Position numbers and translations under genes: made by a program. The notes beneath the pieces are model-generated. The model was given only the letters and a program-made list of their open reading frames with translations. It ran no database searches and had not been told where the DNA came from. Of a stretch of DNA of 64,000 nucleotides, positions 43,778 through 53,300 are shown piece by piece. Positions within the stretch are counted from its first letter, which is position 1, and every line of letters begins with the position of its first letter. Source of the DNA: Liquidambar formosana (Eukaryota > Streptophyta > Magnoliopsida > Saxifragales > Altingiaceae); the NCBI GenBank assembly GCA_039720395.1, contig CM077827.1:23650375-23714374 (forward strand), in the 5' to 3' direction.

Positions 43778-46700
43778 TGTCACACCCCATTTTTGTCACC
43801 TTAGCTAGGACATATCATTTCATGTAAGATTTTGAGTCCTTTTTGAGTCTAGTCTTTTGCATTAAGTTTCTATAGCATTGAATATCATGTGTATGAATTT
43901 TGAAGTGATTTGGAGTTCATTTCGATGGTCAATAAGAACTTTTGCGACTTGAAGGGCATAATCGTCTTTTAAGCTGTATATTTTCCATTTGACCTTGGAA
44001 TGAATCCCGAGTCATCCCATCAAGTTCATATGGTTATATAGAGTCCATATATAGGTTCAATTTCATGAATTAATGGTTTAAGATCAATTCGGCTCGTAAT
44101 GGTTCGGGTTGGCTAAAAGACCCTTTCTTGGTTTGCTCAAATTGACTCATAAGACCCAACCAATTTTCTCTCAAATAACTTCAATTGGGCTTTATTTATG
44201 TCCTAAACATGTTTAGAAAGATCAATTTTCGATTGGGAAAGCATTCGGTTCGACCTTGTGTACAAACCCAGCTTAGCGACGGTGAAGCACCATGGTTAAC
44301 CACCTTTGTAAAACCTAACCATGCACCCATGGTTGAGGATTTTTGTCCTAAAATGCTTAAAAATGTGTTCCCCTTCGAAACACGGTCGTTTTGGCTTTTA
44401 TTTCGTCAAAATCGGACTTAATTTGAAGATTTTAGGACTTCTACAGCAAGTGGGAGTCAAAAGCGGAGCAAATATAGGAGGGCCTCGGGTAACCGTCCGG
44501 GGCTGGACGGTCAGCCGTCTAGGCCCAGACGGCTAACCATCCAGGCCTAGTTGGTCACCCGAGGAATCCTTCTTTAAGTCAAACTCTGACTCCTCTATCC
44601 CTCTTTTGACGGTTTCCTCCGCCAAAACAACTTGTCTGAGCTTAGGAGTGTGTAGGTTTGAGTTGTTTGAGCACCAAGAGAGTCTCTAATAGCCCTAGGA
44701 TCATTATTTAATGAATTAATCCTAGCCATTGGTTTAGGGGGTCAGTTCTCTATATAAAGGACATGATATTCAGCACATAGGGGGAGGTTAATTGCACTTT
44801 ACACTTAGAGAGAGAGGGAGCTACGAGTTTGGAGAGATAGAAGGACTTCAAGAGGAGGCTCTTCAACCCCAAGTAAGCAAGGAAACAAGAGGATTGAAGA
44901 CAAGGAAGAGTCTACAAGAGGTAAGCCTACCCCTTCAATGCTGAACATGAATTTCTGCTCCTTCTTCTTCTCTTTCTTCTTCTCCTTCTAAGATAGCTAT
45001 GGTGCATGCAATAGTTCTTCTTATGGATGGAATTCAATGTCTACATGATGTTATATGAATGATTTTAGGATAGTTTATGGCTTTATATGCTTGATAATCC
45101 TTGGTTTACCAAGGGTTTGATAGCCTTATTCATTCTATCCTCTTAAATCATGCAGAGTTCACATGTTTAGGTTGCTGTGATTATTATCATGTGTGGATGT
45201 TCTTGTTAGTCAATATATGCTATATGAATGATATTCATGATAATTTGAGCATGTCTTAGAGTTTTTTCATAGGTCCTAATGCATAGTTGTGAGATTAGGG
45301 TTTCGATAACCTTGAAATCGCACAAATTTCATACAGCATACTTAGCTTAGTTTTGTGAGTTGTTGCTCATCATAATCATTCTATATATGCTGCATATAGT
45401 TGAATCATGCTAGGTTTGCATTCATATAGTATATTTTATAGGGTTTTTGGAGACATTATCCTTTTCTAAGGATAATTATCCTTTTCGTTGAGTAAGGTTT
45501 TGCATGAGAGTCTTCTGTGATGTGTTTAAGCATGAAATCACTTCTGTTGTGTTCTAGGGTATATATTTTACGTAGGATATGCTGATTGCACCTCCCCATA
45601 ACGACTTTTTTTACGTGAAATTATCTTAGGATAGTTTCGCTTAAGAAAGCTCGCCGTAGGAAGGCCTGTTTTCATATTTTACATGAAATATCATCTTTTT
45701 GGTTAGAATATGCTTTGTTATCATGTTTATTGATATTATTGGAGTCTCTTATGCTTGTTAGTGTGTCTTTCATAGGTTTTTATGCATGTTAGTTAGGTCA
45801 TTGCATGTAGGATTGAGTTAGAGTCCTTAGTTATTCATTATTCTTGTTGTTTGCATGATTAATGGATGATTTTAGGCTTTGTCAAGGTTCTGTCCAGATT
45901 AGGATATTGTTTTCTTTGCATGATTGTGTGCACTTGTAAGGGTGCAAACAGGTACAATGCTTGTCCTATTGCAAATAGGGCTGCTATGGTCTGAAATGGC
46001 TAATGTTTGGAGCTTGTGCGCTCAGGTAAGTAGGGTTTGAAGGTGCCCCAATTCACCTTTCTTTTCTTTCTTTTCTTTTCTCCCTCCTAGGGTTACTTCT
46101 TAATACAAGCTTATGGTAATAATCAAAGGTTCCCTTCAATATAAAATTCTGGTTTTTATCAAGGTTTTCCTCTTATGGAAGTTTTCTGTTTTGGATTAAA
46201 TCAATATATTTTCAAATGAGGAAACCTAAGGTTATTACCATAGGTTTGTATTAGGTTGTAACCCTATTCTTTTCGAACTACGTGGACTTTGATCCATGTA
46301 TTTCGCTGCATGGTACGTAGGCACTCTTTGTGAGGCTCAAGTCCGTCCTAGGATCCAAGTATCCTAGGTTTTTTCTTTTCTTTTCTTCTTTTTTTCTGTT
46401 TTGTTTTGTTTGTTTGATTATGCATGAGATGATTCGATGGAATATATGATATGCATGCTGCCTTGTGATGATATATGATGATATTTGAGTGGAAAAGATA
46501 TTAAGTTAGCCCAATTAAATTAAAAGACCAACTCGGGCGATGTGGGTGCCTATGGGCTTTTGCCCAGAACTTTCCCACGTCGTAACTTAGCCCCCGGATC
46601 CAATTTTCTGGTCTCAAAGACTTTGCTTTTCCTTTAATGGAGTCATGTGGTTTTGAAAATAAAACATTTTTACGGTTTTCCTCTTTTCCTTAAAAATTGA

Positions 46701-46792
46701 GGTGGCGACTCCTTTTTGTTTGTTGTCTTTAAACCCCCCATATATATTCTTGCCAAACCCTTGTGGGCGCCGCGCTTTTTCGTGGGTTCACA
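43778..46792 (+). repeat. E1 3' LTR (3,015 bp)
   Basis: Near-identical copy of 8958-11971, with the double palindrome at 44483-44564 and TATA at 44751-44759. About 25 by-eye differences from the 5' LTR, mainly C/T and G/A changes, plus a one-base indel. Confidence 0.95.
44483..44564. promoter_or_regulatory. Double palindrome in E1 3' LTR
   Basis: It differs from the 5' LTR block at three positions. Here the left arm is CCTCGGGTAACC, closer to the right-arm complement than in the 5' LTR (CCTCGAGTAACC). Confidence 0.85.
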
Positions 46793-46797
46793 GCTGT

Positions 46798-47034
46798 TTG
46801 TTATAGTCGACTATAAGTTATTATAGTCGACTATAACACCCAACATGCACAAAGAGAGGCATTCTGTTTGTTATAGTAAACTATAACACTTAGCATGCGT
46901 AACAAAGAGGTACGTAACTCACCAAAACATACCTTAACACAATCCAACCCGATATTCTCACGAACCAAACCTTGGGTTCTTACAACTTGGCCCCTTAATC
47001 GATCAGCCTAGTAAAATTACATTAGGGTCCTCAC
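46798..47034 (-). repeat. Old LTR, piece 3 of 3 (5' end of LTR)
   Basis: It continues the old LTR after the E1 duplication GCTGT (46793-46797). The right edge is placed at GGGTCCTCACA (47034), which reads TGTGAGGACCC on the minus strand, a plausible LTR start. TTCTTACA at 46983 is an alternative edge. Together the three pieces would make an LTR of about 2.0 kb. Confidence 0.45.
46801..46886. promoter_or_regulatory. Three 16-base palindromes in the old LTR
   Basis: TTATAGTCGACTATAA occurs twice (46801-46816, 46821-46836) and TTATAGTAAACTATAA once (46871-46886). They belong to the cluster started at 8891. Confidence 0.85.
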
Positions 47035-47339
47035 AGATAGATTCAAAAAATATATTATTATAAAATATTTAATTTAATACATAACGGAAGGAGATATTTT
47101 GAATGCTTTAAACTCCTTTTTTTTTGTTTTTTTATTTTTGTTTGCTCAAATGGCATCAAGAAGTGGCCATTTAATTTTAGAATAAAAATCATAAAGAACA
47201 CTTAATGACACTCTTTATATAGCCATAAAATTATACTCTAGGAAAATCATAAATAACATTTAATGGTTACTCTTCGTATAGCCATAAAATGATTGATTCA
47301 AAAAAATATTAGGAAAATCATAAATAATATTTAATGGGT
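47035..47339. other. AT-rich intergenic sequence
   Basis: No gene. Repeated CATAAATAAYATTTAATGG-like phrases occur at 47249 and 47321, and similar text appears after the SINE. The last eleven bases are the SINE target duplication. Confidence 0.5.
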
Positions 47340-47568
47340 TGGACATACCAGGTAACCAATTCTTAGATTTGGGTATGAGTATGAATCCCTGCCATTGTAT
47401 AAGTTCGTGACTTACTGGTGTGCGTGTTGTAGGGCTAGTGCACACATCCGAGGTTTGCTTCTAGTCTTACTTCGAGTTATCCAACGAGCTAATTGCAATG
47501 GTCTCATTGGACCGAGCACGGGATAAGGGGATTCATCCTCGAATCCAAAAAAAAAATAAAAAATAAAA
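47340..47568 (+). mobile_element. SINE-like retroposon
   Basis: About 230 bases ending in an A-rich tail (from 47547), flanked by a perfect 11-base direct repeat ATTTAATGGGT (47329-47339 and 47569-47579). It is too short to encode anything. I see no convincing polymerase III A/B boxes, so a SINE or other short retroposed RNA is the best description. Confidence 0.6.
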
Positions 47569-47658
47569 ATTTAATGGGTACTCTTTATATAGCAATGGAA
47601 TGATGGATTCAAAGACTATAAAAAGGAAAATCATTAGTACCATTTAATCGTAATCGTC

Positions 47659-47686
<28 letters not shown>
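47659..47686. repeat. (AT)n microsatellite
   Basis: Fourteen AT units without interruption. Confidence 0.95.
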
Positions 47687-47689
<3 letters not shown>

Positions 47690-48050
47690 GATGATCAAGT
47701 AAGCACGTGCTAATATAACTTATATCAACACCTGCATTAAGAGTTGTTCTTTGTGCATTAGTGGGATATGAGGTATATTGGACCAATGCAAGAGGTACAA
47801 TCCTTAATGAATGGTGCTGATATAACTTATATCAACACGTGTTGATAGGAATATAACCGTGTGTATATATATATATATGTATAGTAGCTCTCAACTCTCT
47901 CTCTTTTTTTTTTTTTAGTGGATAAAGAAGTGGCTCTTTTTTCTAGAATCAGTAGTTTGTTTTTTGTCGAATCGTGGGAGAGATCTCAAGTGTGTTTTTA
48001 TTTAAAGTTCTCCTCAACAACTCTCAAAAGCATGATTTCATGGGTTTAAG

Positions 48051-48053
<3 letters not shown>

Positions 48054-48090
<37 letters not shown>
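48054..48090. repeat. (ATT)n microsatellite
   Basis: About twelve ATT units. Confidence 0.95.
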
Positions 48091-48583
48091 ATTTTTAATC
48101 TCACTTGTATATAGTTGAACACTAATTGTCTTAATATTCCTTTCTTCAATTTCCAACTCAGTAGCTTTACCACAAGAATACATTTTTGACTTCTGTTTGT
48201 CTATTTTACCCCTAAGCTTATTATTAATAGTAATAATTATTTAGTCACTGCTATAAACTTGAAGAAAAGAGAGTACCCAAAACCAGTAAAACCTTAAACA
48301 AGCCATAAATTTGAAAAAAAGAGAGTACCCAACACCAGTGAAATCTTAAACAAGAGTAGCAAATATAACTACCAATAATATAAGATTGGAGAATGCATAG
48401 TATCCAAAACCAATGAATTCTTAAACATAAATCAAGCAAACAATTGATGGTTGTATATGTGCAATGCACATGTGCACCCAATAAAATAATAATACTCCGT
48501 AATAATATAATATACCTAAATATGCCTAGGCCGAACAGGTGGGCTTGGGCTTCAAATTTTGGAAAAAGCTCAACCCTAGTCGA

Positions 48584-49476
48584 GGGGAACGGCTATTGCA
48601 ACCCCCCAAAGCTATTTGTTGCCCCCACCTTATTTCCCCACCCCCCCAATTTATATACCCACCCCTCTCAAAGACTAAAATACCTTAACCCTTCTCACCC
48701 ACCCCACTCCCCCACACAATAGCTCCAGCACCCCCAAACTACCGGCGACGGCGACGGCGGACGCCTTCTTCCTCTTCTCTCTTCTTCTCCTCTTCTTTCT
48801 TTCTTTCTTTCTTTTTTTCTTTTTTTTTTTTTTCCCTTTGCTGGTCAGATCTGTGCAAGGGAGGTTTTTTTTTCAAAACCTCCATTTTTTCCAACAAGGA
48901 GGTTCTTCTTCTTCTTTCTTTCTTTCTTCCTTTTTTTCCTTTTTTCTTCCTTTACTGATCAGATCTGTGTGTTTTCCAGTGAGGGAGGTTTAAAACCTCT
49001 ATTTTTTCCAGTGACGTGCTGGTCAAATCTATGTGTTTTCCGGCGAGGGAGGTTTAAAACCTCCATTTTTTCCGATGACGGGAGGGAAGAAAAAGAAAAG
49101 GAAAGAAAAAAAAGGAGGCTGCCGATGAGAGAGAAGAGGAGAAGAAAAGGAAAGAAGAAAAAAAAAAAAAAAGAAGAAGAAGAGGGTTCCGACGGGAGGG
49201 AGAGGAGTGAGGGCTACTAGTGCGGGAGAGGGGTTCTGGGAAGGAAAGCAAAAAAAAAAAAAAAAAAAAAAGAAGAAGAGAAGAAGAGGGAAGAGGAGGA
49301 AGGAAGAAGAGGGTCGCCGGTGGGGTGGGGTGCCGGAGCCTCGCCGTTGCCGGTGGGGTGGGATGGGGGTGGGTGAGGGTGCTTAAGCCTTTTTGGTAAT
49401 TTTGCATAATAATTTTTTTGATTAAAAAATATGGGGGTCAACTTAGTGTATTGGGGGGTTGCAATAGCCGTTCCCC
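48584..49476. mobile_element. Non-autonomous TIR DNA transposon, 893 bp
   Basis: Perfect 26-base terminal inverted repeats (48584-48609 and 49451-49476), starting GGGGAACGGCTATTGCAA. Flanks TAGTCGA and TAGTTGA form an imperfect 7-base target duplication. The interior holds no transposase. It has a C/T-rich left arm, an A/G-rich right arm, and three copies of a block of about 60 bases with GGGAGGTTTAAAACCTCC-type palindromes (48840, 48955, 49019). The superfamily is not certain: a Mutator-like or hAT-like derivative would fit. Confidence 0.85.
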
Positions 49477-49483
49477 TAGTTGA

Positions 49484-50324
49484 CACCTAGGTTGGCCCAT
49501 AAAAATATTAAACTTGGCTCGGCCAATATTAACCCTCACCATCAGTCCATCACCATGTTTGAGACCACCTTTGATTATACCCAACCTAGGGGAGCGTGTA
49601 GATGTGTACAACATGGTACTTTGCACAACGCCAAATCCAAACCCGACCTGCCTCCGTTCCATTTTTAGCACTAAGGGATTGTTTGACAAACCTGAAAACT
49701 TGGTTAGTTGAGGGTAAGTTTGGCCAGTTTTGATTTCATATTATTTGCTAAGTCTCTATTTCTTACTAAATAGTTTAGTTTGGTTCTAAAAATAAGGCAT
49801 AAATACAATTTTTTCCAAATCAATTATAAGTTGATTTATTTAAACCATATAATAATTATGGATTGAACCTAGTCTAACCTAGTTTTTTAAGTTGCCAAAC
49901 AGGCTCTAAATGCCTTTTAATCATTTCATCGTGACATTGTGCCACAGCCCACAGGAAAAGATTTCGGAGTCGGATGACACCAAATCAGATTCGTTGTGTT
50001 CACAGAAGTATGTAAGCGCACACACACTGAGACTTCTTGTCTGCCTTTAGCACTCACACCACCACCCCACCCCAAATTTCCCAAAACACCCCATCCTCCA
50101 AACCAAAGACCACTAAAAAGAAGACCTCTCCCTTTCTCCACGACCTGCTTCTGTTTCGCTCCTTTGCACTCATACCCTCTTTCCTTCTCTCCCATCCCAC
50201 TCCCCGTCTCTTTCTCTCTCTGTCTGCAATCTCTCCCCTCTTTGTTTCTTATCTCAGATTATTCCAATTAGCTATCCCATTGCTCCTCCTTTGGTATATA
50301 AAAGCACCATTCGTTTCTTTGCCC
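49484..50324 (+). promoter_or_regulatory. Upstream region and 5' leader of the UBP12-like gene
   Basis: From about 50040 to 50275 the sequence is strongly C/T-rich (CTCTCTCTGTCTGCAATCTC), as in many plant 5' leaders. TATATAAAAG at 50295-50304 lies only about 20 bases before the ATG, too close to be the main TATA box. The transcription start cannot be fixed. Further upstream the region is AT-rich without a gene. Confidence 0.5.
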
Positions 50325-53300
50325 ATGACTGTTATGACTCCTGCTCCTGTTGATGTATGTTCCCAAATCTCTCTTTCATTTTCTCTCTCTCTACCTCTCC
50401 CTCTCCATCTCTCTCTCTATATATGTTTATATATCTCTGTTTTTAGCGACTCTTTCATAGTCATTGTTTAGCCACCATTCCTGTTTTTTTTTTTTTTTTT
50501 TTTTTTTTGGGTGGTGATTTTATAGGTTTTTTGGTTGTTGGGTATTTGGTCATTTAGGGTTTTTCTTTTGATTCTTTTGTTCTCAATTGGGTTCAGCTTC
50601 TTCCAAAGTTTCGGTTCGTTTGGTTGCTGAGAAAACGTGGGAAATAAAAATTTGGAGTTTTTGTAAGAGATTGGTGTTGAATTGGGTTTGTAGTGTATTA
50701 AAATTTCTTACCTTTTTTGCTACGGTTTCTCAGTAACGGAACGGAGCATTAGGGTTTTTATTTTGGCCAATAGGGTTTGCTTTTAGTGGATCCGAACCTG
50801 CTGATTTGGGTGCCCTATGTTGTAGCAAGAAGACGAGGAGATGCTCGTCCCGCATTCAGATTTAGCTGATGGTAATCATCAACCCATGGAAGGTGATCAC
50901 TTTTCTTGTACTTGCATGAATCCCTTTTCTATTTTTTTTTTTTTGGGGGTGGGGGGGGGGGGGGATTAATTTTATGGAATTGTTCGTTGATTGATTAGTG
51001 TTTAGGCGCCATATGGTTGCCAAGAGAATGTGGGAAATTAAAATGAAGTAGAATTTTGAAGTTTAGAATTTAGACTATCAAGGATCCGATAAATTAAGAT
51101 CACTTTAATTGAGCCTAATAAAACTACTTGGCTAAGTTGAGTTCAAGTTTTTCTGTTTTGGACACTGAAATGACATAAAATATACAGTTTAAAATTCCAT
51201 CTCCATTTTTATTTTATTTTCTCAACAATGCGATGGGATCTTAGTTTGCGAATGCATTAGATGTTTGTTTTTAACTATGTAGGATGCATTTTAGGGTTTT
51301 TCTTGTCAATGTCTGATTATTTTCTGTTTGACAATCATTAGTTGTGGCACAAGCAGAAACTGCTAATAATACAGAAAATCAGCCTGTGGAGGATCCTCCA
51401 TCGTCGAGATTCTCATGGAGAATTGAAAACTTCTCTAGGTTGAATATAAAGAAGCTCTACTCGGAAATTTTTGTTGTTGGCGGTTATAAATGGTATCTCT
51501 GATTTGTAACCCTTTATTAGCTTCTTTTTTGTTTCCCTGTTGAATATTGGGTGGTGACCAATCTTTGTACTTTGTGTTGTTTCGGGCAGGCGAGTGCTTA
51601 TCTTTCCAAAGGGAAATAATGTTGATCATTTGTCTATGTATTTGGATGTTGCGGATTCACTAAGTTTACCATATGGGTGGAGTAGATACGCACAGTTCAG
51701 CTTGGCTGTGGTTAATCAAATTCATAACAAGTACTCAGTACGTAAAGGTACCTTCTTGGTTCTATTATATGGTTGTTGGGTAGTTTGAGCTCAATTTCCA
51801 ATTCCATATTATTCTATTTCCTGAAAAAATGAAATTTATTGCTGGTGGAGTTAGTAGGTTTTGTATTATTATATAATGCTAAGTTGCTAACCATTATCTG
51901 TGACATCTAACTATGTTTATGACTTTGGTTCAGTTATGTTTCTAGCAGTCAAGAAGTTAACAATGGAAACATTTCTTGTGACTTTCTCTAGAAATCTAGG
52001 ATGTATACAAGCACATACGTGACAGGTCGTATTGAAAGGGATATTCTAGGTGAATTGAAGAATCCGCGTATCGAAGTTTTAAATTAATTTTTTTTTTTAT
52101 CACAAACAAAAATAAAAATTTTATTTAAAAAAAAAAGGAAGATAAATGAAGGAGGGCAAGATGTCATCCTACAGAACAAAAAGAAAGCAACTAAAATAAA
52201 CAAACCGACTTCCAATCATGCTTTATAGCAAACAAAGGTATCCCAACAAAATCCTTAGCAACAGAAGCCTAAAAAAAGCTTAAAAATGTAGCTCGATCCC
52301 ACAACCCCTCATTGGACTCAAATTTATCTTCAAATACACTAGAATTTCTCTCCAACCATATTACCCAACCCAAAAAACAGCCAAAATAGCACACCGCCAA
52401 AGAGTAACTCATTGGCTTGCTGTTTTGTTTGAGTGACTCTGTGCTGTTTTTTTTTTGCTGTTTTTTGGCTTCTTTATTGGACTTCTTGTCCAATTTGTAT
52501 TCTTCCTTGTGATTAATACAATTTGTTACTTCTACCAAGACCTCCAAAATATATCTCAAAATATTGATCCAAGACTGCTGTGAAACCCAACTCAACTCAG
52601 CCCTATTAATTTTTAACTTTTGTGATCACATATTTTACGGTTTTACCTTATTTCAGAATTAAATATGGGCTTGTTTAGTTGTATGATGGAAATTGTTTTT
52701 AATGCTTGGTTGCTCTCTCTCTCTCTTTTTGATATGCAACAACAACATATTATTGATGAAAAGAAAAGAATAAAGAAAGGACGAGAAGTCCTTGAAAGAG
52801 AAAGAAATTAAAGAAAAAGATAAAGAAAAAACACTACACTCTACAAACTACCCTCCAATCTGAACCAACTAAAAATAAAGGACCTTTCGAAAATTCTTTA
52901 ATCACCAAAGCCCAAAGCAAAGCCAAAACAACCACCTTATCCCATAAGCTACCAACCTACTTGAACGTATCCTCAATGATTCTCGTATTTCTCTCCAACC
53001 AAAGAACCCAAAAACAGCAAGGATAACACATCCAGAGCACCATTCCTTTCTTGCCCCTCCCAAACCCAAAATATCAACAACAAGCATGCCAAAGCAAGAA
53101 ACTGGAGAAACCAAACTCAAATATGCCGACTCAAATAACCTCTGCCACAGAAATCTAGCCACCCCACAATGCAAAAGCAAGTGGTCAATGCTCTCAGCTT
53201 CCCTCCTACACATGATACACAACTGGGGCTGCAAACAATAAGTAGGTCTTTTCCTCTGAAAAACATCATTAGTGTTAGTTCTCTTGTGAGCAAAAAACCA

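Larger units (their letters stand above)
8958..46792 (+). mobile_element. E1: giant Tat-lineage Ty3/gypsy retrotransposon, interrupted by E2
   Basis: LTRs at 8958-11971 and 43778-46792 are nearly identical, in direct orientation, and start TGTCACACCCC and end TTCACA. The flanking target duplication is GCTGT (8953-8957, 46793-46797). In order: 5' LTR, primer site, long leader, gag, protease/G-patch, pol, antisense gene A (broken), antisense gene B (seven exons, intact), hairpin-rich 3' untranslated repeats, polypurine tract, 3' LTR. Removing E2 (18011-34798) and one copy of its duplication leaves about 21.0 kb. By eye the two LTRs differ at about 25 positions in 3.0 kb, mostly transitions, so the insertion is young. 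Assignment to the Tat/Ogre branch rests on the second, archaeal-type RNase H, the large size and the extra antisense ORFs, all known for that branch. Confidence 0.93.
47580..48583. other. Intergenic region with microsatellites
   Basis: No gene. It contains (AT)n at 47659-47686, TATATA runs near 47861-47880, (ATT)n at 48054-48090 and a tandem duplication of about 58 bases at 48260-48360 (AGAGAGTACCCAAAACCAGT in the first copy). The end flanks the TIR transposon. Confidence 0.6.

Noticed and set aside
43362..43804. Repeated small frames beginning MQLVHGKGICMSAP in the 188-bp repeats
   Set aside because: They recur because of the tandem repeat. The first copy has a 10-base length difference that shifts the frame.
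49054..49486. Ser/Phe-rich frames on the minus strand near 49.2 kb
   Set aside because: Low-complexity translation of purine/pyrimidine runs inside the TIR element.
50295..50304. TATATAAAAG as TATA box of the UBP12-like gene
   Set aside because: It lies about 20 bases before the start codon, which would leave no leader. Probably chance in the 5' leader.
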